Shown: one piece after another, positions 24,863 through 35,417 of the stretch
Numbering within the stretch: position 1 is the first letter of the stretch
How the letters are laid out: each line of letters begins with the position of its first letter
Origin: Solirubrobacter sp963848475
Lineage (GTDB): Bacteria; Actinomycetota; Thermoleophilia; Solirubrobacterales; Solirubrobacteraceae
Direction: 5' to 3'
DNA: 64,000 nt
Assembly: GCA_963848475.1 (NCBI GenBank)
Contig: CAWKDW010000003.1
Location: forward strand, 124,001-188,000
Notes under the pieces: model-generated
The model's database searches: none
What the model saw: only the letters and a program-made list of their open reading frames with translations
What the model was told of the DNA's origin: nothing
Position numbers and translations under genes: made by a program

Positions 24863-25309
24863 ATGCCGGCCAATGACAAGGAAGCACATGTCCCAATTTG
24901 GTTCACCTTGAAGATCGGCGGCGCCGAAGCCGCAGGGTTCTTCAAGGAGGCCACGGGCTTTGACTCCGAGAGCGAGGTCACCGAGATCAAGCGGTCGATG
25001 CCCAACGGGCGCACCGACGTGATCAAGGCGATGGGCAACACCAAGTGGGGCGACATCGAGCTCAAGCGCGGCGTGGACCAGGACAAGACGCTCTGGCAGT
25101 GGCGCAAGCTGATCGTCGACGGCAAGCTCAAGGAAGCCCGCAAGGACTGCACGGTGACGATGCTCGATTACGAGGGCTCGCCCGTCGTGACGTACTCGAT
25201 CATCAACGCGTGGCCCAAGAAGTACACGGGCGTCGGCCTCAAGGCCGACTCCAACGAGGTGGCCGTGGAGGGCGTAACGCTCTGCCACGAGGGCTTCGAG
25301 ATCCAGTAG
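24863..25309 (+). CDS. inner tube protein (gp19/Hcp-like, Pvc1-like)
   Basis: 148 residues, T4 gp19-like tail tube family: PIWFTLKIGGAEAAGFFKEA, GRTDVIKAMGNTKWGDIELK and the ending EGVTLCHEGFEIQ are characteristic. It is the main tube subunit, stacking as hexamers inside the sheath. The start has AAAGGA upstream. It follows the sheath gene, the usual order. Confidence 0.93.
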   Translation: MPANDKEAHVPIWFTLKIGGAEAAGFFKEATGFDSESEVTEIKRSMPNGRTDVIKAMGNTKWGDIELKRGVDQDKTLWQWRKLIVDGKLKEARKDCTVTMLDYEGSPVVTYSIINAWPKKYTGVGLKADSNEVAVEGVTLCHEGFEIQ

Positions 25310-25337
25310 CAGGACACGGAGGACTGACGGACAGCCA

Positions 25338-25712
25338 ATGAAGTCGGAGTACGCCTTCACCCTTCCGCGTGGGCTCGTCGACAGCGCAGGCACCGTGCAC
25401 CGAGAGGGCACGATGCGCCTGGCGACGGCCCGCGACGAGATCGAGCCGCTGCGGACGGTGGAGGTACGCCAGAACCAGGCGTACCTGTCCGTCCTGCTGC
25501 TGGCCCGGACCGTGACGCGGATCGGGGAGTTCACCGAGATCACCCCCGAGTTGGTGGAGGGCCTGTACGCGGCCGACTTCGATCATCTCCAGCGCCTCTA
25601 CGAGCGGATCAATTCCGACGGAGAGGCGGTGGGGGTGGTGGCCTGCCCGGTGTGTTCGGAGCAGTTCGAGGTCGACCTCACCGAAATAGAGGACGGGCGC
25701 CTGGGGGAATGA
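25338..25712 (+). CDS. small CIS tail-assembly protein, chaperone-like
   Basis: 124 residues between tube and DUF6760. The N-terminus FTLPRGLVDSAGTVHREGTM is typical of phage tail-assembly (gp41/gpG-like) proteins. A possible metal-binding CPVC lies near residue 103. In phages such small proteins between tube and tape-measure genes chaperone the tape measure. It overlaps the next gene by ATGA. Confidence 0.7.
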   Translation: MKSEYAFTLPRGLVDSAGTVHREGTMRLATARDEIEPLRTVEVRQNQAYLSVLLLARTVTRIGEFTEITPELVEGLYAADFDHLQRLYERINSDGEAVGVVACPVCSEQFEVDLTEIEDGRLGE

Positions 25713-25885
25713 TGCGGCCGTCCCCCGAGGAGTTGCTCGGGGAGGCGGCCCGCCTCGCGTATCACCTCAAGTGGCCGCTCGATTCGATCCTCGATCTCGA
25801 GCATCCCGATCGCCGCCGGTTCCTGCGCGAAGCGGAGTCCCTCGCCGTCGCGAGCGGAGACTTCGAGTACCAGTTCGAGGAATAG
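25709..25885 (+). CDS. DUF6760 small CIS protein
   Basis: 58 residues, helical. The core EAARLAYHLKWPLDSILDLEHPDRR is the conserved pattern of the DUF6760 family found beside CIS tube genes. The start at 25709 overlaps the stop of the preceding gene, the second half of a coupled pair analogous to phage G/GT chaperones. No cysteine or membrane segment. Confidence 0.75.
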   Translation: MMRPSPEELLGEAARLAYHLKWPLDSILDLEHPDRRRFLREAESLAVASGDFEYQFEE

Positions 25886-25891
25886 ACCACC

Positions 25892-28800
25892 ATGGCCGAC
25901 GACACCCCGCCCGAACCCCAGCCCCGGCCCCCGGTGCGCATGGGCCTGCGCGTCGCCGCGCGCCACAGCGCGGGGCGCCACGGCGGGCGGGTGCTCGCCG
26001 AGCAGGTGGCGGAGACGCACCGGCCGAAGCTGCTCGACGCCTCGACGCGGCTCGCCCGTAACCCGGCGCCGCCGGCGCCGCCCGCGCCGCCCTCCGCGCC
26101 CGCCCCACCCGCCTCTGAGAGTGCTCCGGCGCCCCCGCCCACCGCCGCGGCGGCGGCGGATCGTCCGTCCTGGGCGCCGCCGGAGATGAGCGACTTCGCG
26201 GCGCAGTGGATGTTCGGCAACCAGCAGTCCGCGAGCGCCGACCTGATCGGCATGGCGCAGGCCGCGAAGATGCCCGAGCCGACCGCCGAGCAGAAGCTCG
26301 CGCGCTTCCGCGCCCGCGGCGGCCTCGAGCGCTCCCGCGGCGCGCGGATCGTCGAGGGCGCCGGCAGCGGCGGCCCGATCCCCTCCTCCGAGCTCGGCCC
26401 GCCCGACGCCGGGCCGAAGAAGCTTGCACGGGCCCCGATGCCCGAGCCCGCGGTCGAGCCGGAGCCGCGAGCCCGTCGCGCAAGCCGCGGCGCCGACGGT
26501 CGCCCGCCGCCTTGCGAACCGTCCGCCCTCGGAGATCCCGGCGTCGTCAGACTCCGCGGCCTCGATCGCGCGGGCCAAGGCTGAGACGTCAACGGTCGCC
26601 CGCCCCGCGGCCGAGCCGACGCCCGCCCAGCCCGCGATCGCGCGGACGCCCGCGCCGGCGACGGACGCGCCGGCCGACGCGACCGCGCCCGCCCAGCCCG
26701 CGATCGCGCGGACGCCCGCTCCGGCGACGGACGCGCCGGACGACGCGACCGCGCCCGCCCAGCCCGCGATCGCGCGGACGCCCGCGCCGGCGACGGACGC
26801 GCCACGCCGACGACGCGACCCGCCCGCCCAGCCCGCGATCGCGCGGACGCCCGCGCCGGCGACGGACGCGCCGGACGACGCGACCGCGCCCGCCCAGCCC
26901 GCGATCGCGCGGACGCCCGCGCCGGATGCAGCCGGCCGAGGCGCCGGCGACGGTCGCGCGCACGCCTGCCGCCGTCGTCCGCGCCGCCGACACCGCACCG
27001 CCCGCGGCGGTGACGTCGCCGACTCCCGCGACGGTCGCCCGGAGCCCGCTCGACCCGCCGCCACCGCCGGTGCTGGACACGAGCGCCCCGCCCTCGGGCC
27101 CGGTGAAGATCGCGCGCAAGTCGGCCCCTGCCGAGCCGGCCCGACCGGTCGTGCGCCGCGTCGCCCGCTCGACCGAGCCACCGATCATCCCGGTCGAGCC
27201 CGCGCCGCCAGAGGTCGTGGCCGAGCCGCTGCCCGAGCCGGTGGCGGCGGCAGCGGAGCCGGCGCCGAAGAAGGGCCTGTTCCGGCGCATGCTCGACGCC
27301 TTCCAGCCCGGCCCGGCCAGCGAGCCGAAGGCGTTGCCGGCCGGGAGCGGTTCAAGCGAGAGCGCCGTGGCCGCAACGAACGCGCCGGGCAGCGCCGCGG
27401 CAGTGCCCGCCGAAGCCACTGTCGCGCGCAGCGCCGTCCCGGACCGGCGCCGAGCGCTCCCGAGCGTCCCACCCTGAGTCGCGCGCCCAGCGGCGGCGCC
27501 GCGAGCCCGACGGTCGCCCGCAGCGCGGAGTCCGGACACGCCCGATGCTGCGCCGTCGAACGACGACGCGGGTTCGGCGGCCGCCGCCGGCTCCAGCGTG
27601 AGCGGCGCCGCGGGCGGGGCGCCCGCTGCCGGCCCGACGCTGAGCCGCTCCGCGATCGCGGCCGACGAACCCGGCCCGGCGAGCACGGCGCCCGACGCCG
27701 GCCCGGCGAGCCCGGCCGCCGGCGAAGGCCCGACTCCGAGCCGCGCCGCGAGCCCAGCACCCGACGCCGGCCCGACCCTGAGCCGCTCTGCGAGCCCGGG
27801 CACCGGTGCGGGCACCGCAGCGAGTCGTTCCGCGACCCCGAGCGCGGCCAGCCGCGCCGCCGTGAGCCGCCGGGCGGCGGACGCGGGCCAGGCCGGCGGT
27901 CCGACATCGGCCCGCTCCGCGAGCCCGGCGGGCGGCGCGGGCCAGAGCGCCCCGGGCGGTCCGACCCTGAGCCGCTCCGCGAGCCCGAGCGGCGACGCGA
28001 GCCAAAGCGCCGCACCGGCCGGCGACGCGGGCCAGAGCGCCCCCGGCGGTCCGACCTTGAGCCGCTCCGCGAGCCCGAGCGGCGACGCGAGCCAGAGCGC
28101 GGCACCGGCCGGCGACGCGGGCCAGAGCGCCCCGGGCGGTCCGACCCTGAGCCGCTCCCCGAGCCCGGCGGACGACGCGGGCGAGAGCGCCGGCGGTCCG
28201 ACCGCGGCCGGGGAGAGTGCCGGCGGCCGGCCGACCGTGAGTCTCGCGGGCGACGGCGGCCAGGGCACTGCCGGCCGCCCAACCGTGAGCCGCTCCGCGA
28301 GCCCGGCGAGGCGATGCGGGCACGGGCGCCGCCGGCGGTCCGACAGCGAGCTCCGGCGACGGCGGCCAAGGTTCCGCGGGCGGTTCGACGCTGAGCCGCT
28401 CCACGAGCCCCTCGGGCCAGCGCACTGCCGGCGGTCCGGCGCCGAGTCGCCCTGCGAGCCCGGCCGGCGACGCGGGCCAGAGCGCCCGCGGCGGTCCGAC
28501 AGCGAGTCCCGACGCCGGCCGAGCCGCCGCGGGCCGGCGCAGCGTGAGCCGCTCCGCGAGCCAGAGCGCCGACGCAGCGGCCCGACCGGGGGCACCGCCC
28601 CCGGCGACGCGGGCACGAGCGCCCTCAGCGGGCCGACGACGAGCCCCGCCGACGCCGGCCAAGCTGCCGGCCCTCCCGCGCTGAGCCGCTCCGAGCGCCC
28701 GGCGGGCGATGTGGGCCAGAGCGCCGCCGGCGGTCCGGCAGCGAGCCCCGCCGACGCCGGGCAACGTGCCGCCGACCGCCCGACCGTGAGCCTGGCCGGC

Positions 28801-30115
28801 GACGGCGGCCAGGGCACTGGCGGCCGCCCGATCGTGAGCCGCTCCGCGAGCTCTGACGGTCCGACATCAGCGCGGCACCGCCGCCCCCGCGGCCGAATCG
28901 GGCCGGGGCGGCGCCGACGGTCCGACGTCCGCCGGCTCCGCGACCTCCGTCGCCGGCGGTCCGACGCTGAGTCGCTCGGCGACGCCGTCCGTCGATGCGT
29001 CCGCGGGCGGTCCGACGGCGAGCTCCTCCGGCGACGCCGCGTCCGCCGGACGTCCGAGCGTGGCCCGCGCGGCGAGCCCGTCGGGCGACACCGGCACGAG
29101 CGCCGGACGTCCGAGCGTGGCCCGCGCGGCGAGCCCGTCGGGCGACACCGGCACGAGCGCCGGCCGTCCGACCGTGAGCCGCACGCCGAGCGCCCCCTCC
29201 GCGAGCGCTGACCGCCCGACGGCGGCCGCCGAAGGTGCGACGGTGAGCCGCGCCACGACTCCGTCCGCCGACGTGGGCCCGAGCGCCGGCCGCCCCGCGA
29301 GTCCGCACGACGCGAGCGCCGCAGGTCCGGAGGTGAGCCGCGCGACGGCTCCCTCCGCCGCTGCGAGCCCGAGCGCCGGGCGTCCGACCGTCAGCCGCTC
29401 GGCGACTCCGCCCGCCGACGTCTCGGCCGCGAGCCCGGCGGCGCCCGGCGGCCCGGCGTCGAGCCCCGCCGCCCCGACCGTGAGCCGCTCCGCGGCCCCG
29501 GCGCGCGATGACGCTCCGACGCTCAGTCGCACCGCCGACTCAGCCGGGCGCCCGTCGGTCAGCCGCGCCCCGAGCCCGCCGACGCTTGGCCGCGGCGCCA
29601 CCGACCCGACCCCGGCGTCCGCTTCAACCGTCGGGGAGCCGAGCGGGATCGGCTCCGCGCGCCCGATCGGGGCCGTCGCGCGGCGCGCCGCCGCCCAGGC
29701 CGCTCCGGCCGACGGCGGCGAGCAGGCTCCCCAGCGGCCGCACCTATCGCTCGTGACGCCACCTTCGGCGGCGCCGCCAGCATGTCGTCGCGCGCAGCGC
29801 AGCGGAACGGCTCGCCGACGCAGACGGGCGGCACGATCGAGCAGGGCGAGGGCGGTCTGCGGACGGTCCACTTCCCGCCGCCCGGCGGCGAGCCTTTCGA
29901 CGCAACAGCCGTACACGGTCTCGCGCGAGCTCTCCGACGCCCCGGTGCAGCAGTCCGCCCCGGTGCAGCAGCAGGCCGACGACAGCCCCGCCGGCGCGGC
30001 CGAGACGCCGCAGATGGATCCAGAGACGCTCTACGAGTACTTCCTCGACCGCTTCAAGCGCGACCTCCTGATCGAGCGCGAGCAGCTCGGTCACCTGATC
30101 ATCGACAACCCATAG
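25892..30115 (+). CDS. giant Pro/Ala/Ser repeat protein of the CIS locus (many frameshifts)
   Basis: About 1400 residues in joined frames. The N-terminal 190 residues include a conserved-looking SWAPPEMSDFAAQWMFGNQQ. A very long disordered region then carries a short motif, P-T-(V/L)-(S/A)-R-(S/A/T), recurring roughly every 20-30 residues. The C-terminal helix is DPETLYEYFLDRFKRDLLIE. Both ends are in the same frame, so indels cancel; frame changes are seen near 26480, 26940, 27470, 27540, 28310, 28880, 29780 and 29900. No enzyme motif. The position after the small chaperone-like genes and before the tube-initiator is where a tape-measure gene could lie. The role is inferred; a flexible linker or scaffold is equally possible. 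Confidence 0.6.
26620..26940 (+). repeat. five tandem 66-bp coding repeats
   Basis: The unit encodes AQPAIARTPAPATDAPDDATAP. Copies begin near 26628, 26694, 26760, 26829 and 26895, with periods 66, 66, 69 and 66. The 69-base unit carries local frame noise. Collapse or expansion during assembly is possible. Confidence 0.85.
27941..28150 (+). repeat. 90-bp tandem coding repeats
   Basis: Near-identical units begin at 27941, 28031 and 28121 and encode GPTLSRSASPSGDASQSA followed by APAGDAGQSAPG. They lie in the Pro/Ala/Ser repeat gene and show recent unit duplication. Confidence 0.8.
29051..29180 (+). repeat. 57-bp tandem coding repeats
   Basis: The unit encodes RPSVARAASPSGDTGTSAG. Copies start at 29051 and 29108, with a diverged third at 29165. 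Its length differs from the other repeat blocks of the same gene, so the array has expanded several times independently. Confidence 0.75.
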
Positions 30116-30125
30116 CGAGCTACGC

Positions 30126-30575
30126 ATGGCCCCAGCCGCAGAAGCACTCCCACCAGTCCATTCAGCCAAGAACTTCCGCGTCGAGATCCAAGGGCTCGCG
30201 AACGTCACGCTGGGCTTCTTCACGCAGATCACCGGCTTCTCGTCCCAGGTCGACGTGCTCGAGTACCCCGAGGGCGGGCGCAACGACTTCGTGCATCGCC
30301 TGCCCTCGCGCGTCAAGCAGGGGAATGTCACGCTCAAGCGCGGCGTCATCACCTCCGAGAAGACGCTGATCGACTGGTACGTGAAGACGACGCAGATGCC
30401 CCAGGTCACGACGCTGTTGATCCACCTCGAGGACACCGAGCAACGCCGCGTGAGGACCTGGAGCTTCCGCAACGCCTACCCCGTCAAGTGGACGGGCGGC
30501 GACCTCAACGCGGGCGGCACGGAGTTCCTGACCGAGTCGCTCGAGATCGCCCACAACGGGATGACGGTGACCTGA
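30126..30575 (+). CDS. second tube protein / tube initiator (Pvc5/Afp5-like)
   Basis: 149 residues, gp19-like fold related to the protein at 24863 but distinct: KNFRVEIQGLANVTLGFFTQ, GRNDFVHRLPSRVKQGNVTLK, ending SLEIAHNGMTVT. In Afp/PVC the minor tube proteins start the tube on the spike. The stop overlaps the next start (TGATG). Confidence 0.9.
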   Translation: MAPAAEALPPVHSAKNFRVEIQGLANVTLGFFTQITGFSSQVDVLEYPEGGRNDFVHRLPSRVKQGNVTLKRGVITSEKTLIDWYVKTTQMPQVTTLLIHLEDTEQRRVRTWSFRNAYPVKWTGGDLNAGGTEFLTESLEIAHNGMTVT

Positions 30576-31237
30576 TGCCCCCTCCGGCTGCCCCCGCAAA
30601 CTTCGTCAAGGCCGCGCTCGCGATCGATGGCGGCGCCACGCTCGAGTGCTACTTCAACCCGACGGAGTACTCGCTCTCCAAGAGCAACGAGTGGAAGTAC
30701 GAGAACGTCACCGGCACCTCGTTCACGGAGCCGGAGTTCACGGGCGGCCAGCCCCGCCAGATGGAGCTCTCGCTGCTCTTCGACCAGTCGTTCCCGCCCT
30801 ACACGATGACCGTGCGCGCCGCGACCGCCGCGCTGCTGGACGCGATGGAGGTCCCGTCGGGTCAGAGCGGCGGCACGCCGACGGCGGTCCCGCCGTTCAT
30901 CACGTTCCAGTGGGGCGCGCTGATCTTCAAGGGCGCGTGCACGTCGCTGACGTGCGCGTACAAGCTCTTCCGCCCGGACGGCGAGCCGATCCGCGCCGAC
31001 GTCAAGCTGACGCTCAAGCAGGCCGCGGCCACGATCAAGGGCCAGAACCCGACGACGCGCGCGCAGGCCGGCTTCGGCATGCACACCGTCAAGGACGGCG
31101 ACACGCTGCCCTCGATCTCCTACCGCGCCTACGGCGACGCGACCCGCTGGCGCCTGATCGCCGAGGCCAACGGCGTCGACAACCCGCTGCACCTGCGCCG
31201 CGGCAGCTCGCTGTCGCTGCCGACGCTGGAGAACTGA
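30575..31237 (+). CDS. LysM-containing baseplate hub protein (Pvc7/Afp7-like)
   Basis: 220 residues. The N-terminal CIS tube-protein domain (ALAIDGGATLECYFNPTEYS) is followed by a C-terminal LysM-like module (about 165-218: VKDGDTLPSISYRAYGDATR, then LRRGSSLSLPTL). Such proteins join the tube to the spike, like T4 gp53 or Mu-like gpX. It overlaps both neighbours by TGATG, so translation is coupled. Confidence 0.88.
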   Translation: MPPPAAPANFVKAALAIDGGATLECYFNPTEYSLSKSNEWKYENVTGTSFTEPEFTGGQPRQMELSLLFDQSFPPYTMTVRAATAALLDAMEVPSGQSGGTPTAVPPFITFQWGALIFKGACTSLTCAYKLFRPDGEPIRADVKLTLKQAAATIKGQNPTTRAQAGFGMHTVKDGDTLPSISYRAYGDATRWRLIAEANGVDNPLHLRRGSSLSLPTLEN

Positions 31238-32928
31238 TGCCGGCGGCCCAGGCAGAACAACACGTCGCCGGCATCGACGTGCTCGTCGGCGGCGCGAAAC
31301 TGGACCCGAAGTGGCGGGACGCGACGATCGAGGTCAAGGTCGTCGACTCGCTGACGCTGCCCGACATGGCGCTGGTGCGGCTCGTGGACCCGAAGGGCGA
31401 CAACGTCGACAGCCATCCGCTGCAACTCGGCAAGGACCTGGAGATCAAGGTCGGCGCGACCGGCGACCGCGCGACGACGCGCATCTTCAAGGGCCAGATC
31501 GCGGCCGTCGAGCCGGAGTTCACCGCGAACGGCTGCGTCATCTCGATCCGCGCGTACGACAAGGCGCACAAGCTCAACCGCGAGCGCAAGACGCGCACGT
31601 TCCAGCAGGTGTCGGCCGCGGACATGGTCAAGAAGATCGCCGGCGAGGCCGGCCTCGCGGCGAAGGCGACGTCCACCAACGTCGTGCACGAGTTCTTCCA
31701 GCAGAGCAACGAGACGGACTGGGACTTCGCCTGGCGGCTCGCGCTGATGCACGACTACGAGGTCGTCGTCGACGACACGACGCTCGAGTTCCGTCCTGCC
31801 GGCGGCGGCGGCGGCGCCGCGGTCGCGCTGAAATGGCAGGACACGCTGATCTCGTTCCGCCCGCGCATGAGCGGCGTGCAGCAGCCGAAGACCGTCAACG
31901 TCCGCGCGTGGGACCCGAAGACCAAGAAGGCCGTCAACGGGACCGCGGCGAGCGCCACGACGACCTCGTCGGCCGGCGTCGCCCGCTCGAAGGTCTCCAA
32001 CGACCTCGGCGGCGGGACGACCGCGGTCACCGACCGCGTCGCGGCCAACGCCGGCGAGGCCAACGCGATCGCCAAGTCGACGCTGAACCGCATGGCCGAC
32101 GCGTTCTTCGAGGCCGACGGCGTCGCCCACGGCTCACCCAAGATCAAGGCCGGCACCAAGGTCCAGGTCTCCGGCGTCGGCCAGCAGTTCAGCGGCACGT
32201 TCACGGTCACGTCCTCGACGCACCAGTACCGCGGCACGACCGGCTACCAGACGAGCTTCCAGATCTCCGGGCGCTCGTCGCGCACGCTGCTGGAGCTGAT
32301 GCGCCCGCCCAAGGAGCGCGACTGGTCCGCGTCGCTCGTGGTCGGCGTGGTGACCAACAACAACGATCCGGACCAGATGGGTCGCGTGCGCGTCAAGTAC
32401 CCGTCGCTGAGCGACAGCGAGGAGTCCAACTGGGCCCGGATCGCGACGCCCAGCGCCGGCAACGCGCGCGGGCTGCTGATGCTCCCGCAGGTCGACGAGG
32501 AAGTGATCATCGGCTTCGAGCACGGCGACACGCGGCGGCCGATCGTCGTCGGCTCGGTCTTCAACGGCCGCGACAAGCCCGGAGCCGACCTGCTGCAGAA
32601 CCGCGACGGCTCGTTCGCCCTGCTCTCCGACGAGAAGATCCACCAGCATTCCAAGAAGGACTTCGAGATCAAGTCCGACGAGAACATGACCGTCGAGATC
32701 AAGAAGGACGAGACGCACAAGATCAGCGGCAACTACAAGAACGAGGCGACCGGCAACGGCAACCTCAAGGGCCAGCAGTACACGATCGAGGCCGGCTCGA
32801 GCATGACCGTCAAGGGCGTCTCGGTGACCGTCGAGGCCTCCGCCTCATTGACCCTCAAAGGCGCCACGGTGGACATCCAGGGCTCCGGCCCGGTGAACAT
32901 CAAGGGCGCGATCATCAACCTTGGATAG
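31237..32928 (+). CDS. VgrG/gp27-gp5-like spike protein (Pvc8/Afp8-like)
   Basis: 563 residues. The gp27-like hub occupies about 1-340 (IDVLVGGAKLDPKWRDATIE; FQQSNETDWDFAWRLALMHD). The OB-fold follows (VVGVVTNNNDPDQMGRVRV; LPQVDEEVIIGFEHGDTRRP; GSVFNGRDKPG) and then a beta-helical needle of short repeats to the C-terminus (TVKGVSVTVEASASLTLKGA). No extra effector domain is fused. It forms the trimeric spike, to be capped by the PAAR-like protein at 49500. Confidence 0.93.
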   Translation: MPAAQAEQHVAGIDVLVGGAKLDPKWRDATIEVKVVDSLTLPDMALVRLVDPKGDNVDSHPLQLGKDLEIKVGATGDRATTRIFKGQIAAVEPEFTANGCVISIRAYDKAHKLNRERKTRTFQQVSAADMVKKIAGEAGLAAKATSTNVVHEFFQQSNETDWDFAWRLALMHDYEVVVDDTTLEFRPAGGGGGAAVALKWQDTLISFRPRMSGVQQPKTVNVRAWDPKTKKAVNGTAASATTTSSAGVARSKVSNDLGGGTTAVTDRVAANAGEANAIAKSTLNRMADAFFEADGVAHGSPKIKAGTKVQVSGVGQQFSGTFTVTSSTHQYRGTTGYQTSFQISGRSSRTLLELMRPPKERDWSASLVVGVVTNNNDPDQMGRVRVKYPSLSDSEESNWARIATPSAGNARGLLMLPQVDEEVIIGFEHGDTRRPIVVGSVFNGRDKPGADLLQNRDGSFALLSDEKIHQHSKKDFEIKSDENMTVEIKKDETHKISGNYKNEATGNGNLKGQQYTIEAGSSMTVKGVSVTVEASASLTLKGATVDIQGSGPVNIKGAIINLG

Positions 32929-32937
32929 AGTCGGCTC

Positions 32938-33340
32938 GTGACGGAGATCATCGGCTCTGGCCTCGCCTTCCCCATCCAGGTCGACCGCCGCGGCGGCATC
33001 GCCCTGGCGCGCGACGAGCAGGACATCGACCAGGCGATCATGCTGATCCTCGGGCACCGCGCCGGGCGAGCGCCCGATGCGCCCCGAGTTCGGCTGCGGC
33101 GTGCACGACTTCGTGTTCGACTCGATCGACGCCAACACGGTCGGGCGCATGGAGGACGCGATCCGCATCGCGCTCGAGCGCTGGGAGCCGCGCATCGAGG
33201 TCCAGTCGGTCGACTTCGACCTCACGCAGTCCGGCAGCGGGCTGCTGACCATCGACATCGGCTACAAGGTTCGCGCGAAGAACACCGAGCGCAACCTCGT
33301 CTACCCGTTCTACGTGATCCCGGCGGAGGAGGGCGAATGA
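32938..33340 (+). CDS. gp25-like baseplate wedge protein (Pvc9-like, one frameshift)
   Basis: About 134 residues. GTG start, then IIGSGLAFPIQVDRRGGIAL. After a break near 33057 (an extra G in ILG-TAPGERP) it continues MRPEFGCGVHDFVFDSIDAN and ERWEPRIEVQSVDFD, the gp25/lysozyme-like wedge fold that nucleates sheath assembly. Removing one base restores the full family length. Confidence 0.88.
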
Positions 33341-33371
33341 TTCGCGCTGCGCGCTCACATCCGCTGGCGGA

Positions 33372-33388
33372 ACTCGCCTGGCGGCTCG
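33372..33388 (+). repeat. 17-nt intergenic element shared with 53050-53066
   Basis: ACTCGCCTGGCGGCTCG occurs exactly here and at 53050-53066. It lies in the 78-base gap between the gp25 and baseplate J genes, where a 21-codon frame (33337-33402) could also be read. It may be a fragment of a dispersed intergenic repeat. Confidence 0.4.
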
Positions 33389-33418
33389 CTCCCGCGCCGT
33401 GACGAAAGGCAGGGCCGC

Positions 33419-35417
33419 GTGAGGCTCCCAGAGATCGAGCTCGACGACCGCCGGTTCCAGGACCTCGTCTCCGAGGCCCGCACGCGGATCTCGCGCGCCT
33501 GCCCCGAATGGACCGAGCACAACGTCTCAGACCCCGGCATCACGCTGATCGAGCTGTTCGCGTGGATGACGGAGATGACGATCTACCGGCTCAACCGCGT
33601 GCCGGACAAGCTCCACGTCGCGCTGCTGGACCTGCTCGGCATCCGGCTCGACGGGCCGAGCGCGGCGACCACCAGCCTGCGCTTCCGGCTCGCCGACGCC
33701 CCGATCGGAGCCGATCCTGATCCAGGGCGGCGCGACCGAGGTCGGCACGCCGCGCACCGCCCAGGACGAGTCGGTGATCTTCCAGGTCGACGAGGACTTC
33801 ACGATCCCGTCGATGCGCCCCGCGGCCTACGTGCTGCAGCGCCACGGGCAGGTCAAGGACGTCGGCGTCGCCGACGGCGAGGCGCGCCCGCAGGGCTCCG
33901 ACCAGCTCGCGTTCGGCACGCCGCCGCAGGTCGACGACGCGCTCTACCTCGGCTTCGAGGAGCCGCTGGACCGGCTGATCGTGCAGATCGACGTCGACGC
34001 CTCACAGGCGCGCGGCGCCGGCGTGAACCCCGAGGACCCGCCGCTGCGCTGGGAGGTCTCCCAGGCCGACGGCCAGTGGGCCGCCGGCGATCGTGCTCGA
34101 GGACCTCACGGGCGGCTTCAACTACGGCTCGGGCACGGTCGAGCTCGAGCTGCCGCCGCGGTCCGGTCGTCGCCCCGCTCGGCGGGCACCGGCTGCACTG
34201 GCTGCGCTGCCGGATCGCGGACTCGAGCGTCTCCGGCCGCCAGGGCGCGTCGCTACTCGCACGCGCCGGAGATCTACTCGATCTCGGCGCCGCCGATGGG
34301 CGCGCGCCTGCCCTCGACGCACGCCGCGCGCGTCGAGCGCGAGATCCTCGGCGTCTCCGACGGCACGCCCGGCCAGGTCTTCCCGCTGCGCAACCAGCCG
34401 GTGCTCAAGCTCGGCACGGGCGAGACGCTCGAGGTCCAGGACCCGGAGTCGGGCGACTGGGCGCGCTGGGAGTCGCGCCCGGACTTCGTCGGCTCGACGG
34501 AGTTCGACCGCCACTTCGTGCTCGACCTGGTCTCCGGCGAGGTCGAGTTCGGGCCCGCGATCCGCGAGACGCACGGCGGCTGGACGCAGTACGGCGCCGT
34601 CCCGCCCAAGGGCGCGGTGCTGCGCTTCACGCGCTACCGCCATGGCGGCGGCCGCGACGGCAACGTGACGGCCGGGACGCTGACCGTGCTCAAGAGCACG
34701 ATCGCCGGCATCGACACGGTGGTCAACCCGGAGGCCGCGACCGGCGGCGTCGACGCCGAGATCATCACCCACGCGCGCCAGCGCGCGTCGATGGAGATCC
34801 GCTCGCGCTACCGCGCCGTCACCGCCGAGGACTTCGAGTTCCTGGCCGGCGAGGCGAGCCCGCGCGTCGCGCGCGCCGTCTGCATCCCGCCGCGCGACGG
34901 CAGCGCCGTGCCGCTGCACCTCGTCCCGCGCATCTACCCGGCCGACCGCCGGCTGGACTTCGCCGAGCTGATGCCGGAGGAGGAGCTGCTCACCGAGGTC
35001 GCCGAGTACCTCGACGATCGCCGCCTGATCGGCACGACCGTCGAGCTCAAGCCCTGCCGCTACCGCGGCCTGTCGGTCGTCGTGAACCTGCAGGCGCGCC
35101 CGCTGGCGGACACGGCGCGCGTCGAGGAGGACGTCGCGCACGCGCTCTACACGTACCTGAACCCGCTCGTCGGCGGCAACCCGACCGGGCCCGGGCAGGG
35201 CTGGCCGTTCGGGCGCGCGCTCAACCAGGGCGAGCTCTACGGCGTCGTGCACGCCGTCGACGGCGTCGAGTTCGTGCGCATCCTGCGCCTCTACGAGACG
35301 AACCTCGAGACCGGCGAGCAGTCGGCCAAGCCGGCCGGGACGCACATCGTGCTCGAGCCGGACGAGCTGATGGCGTCGGGCCTGCACATCGTCAAGGCCA
35401 CGCACCGCGAGGACTAG
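33419..35417 (+). CDS. baseplate J-like wedge protein (Pvc11-like, frameshifted)
   Basis: About 665 residues in joined frames. The N-terminus IELDDRRFQDLVSEARTRIS and HNVSDPGITLIELFAWMTEM is diagnostic of CIS baseplate J/gp6 proteins. The C-terminal part contains VTAEDFEFLAGEASPRVARA and QARPLADTARVEEDVAHALY, as in Baseplate_J. Frame changes near 33715, 34085, 34155 and 34240 fall between coherent segments. It forms the wedge ring with gp25. After its stop the same frame continues into a Gly/Asn-rich stretch, so the true C-terminus could be longer. Confidence 0.88.

Noticed and set aside
26620..26940. Regular repeats considered as a CRISPR array
   Set aside because: The 66-bp units are directly adjacent without unique spacers, stay in frame as protein and lie in a Pro/Ala/Ser-coding gene; no cas gene is present.
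33337..33402. A 21-codon gene between gp25 and baseplate J
   Set aside because: It overlaps the gp25 stop by ATGA but contains the dispersed 17-mer and shows no conserved-looking protein; better regarded as intergenic repeat.
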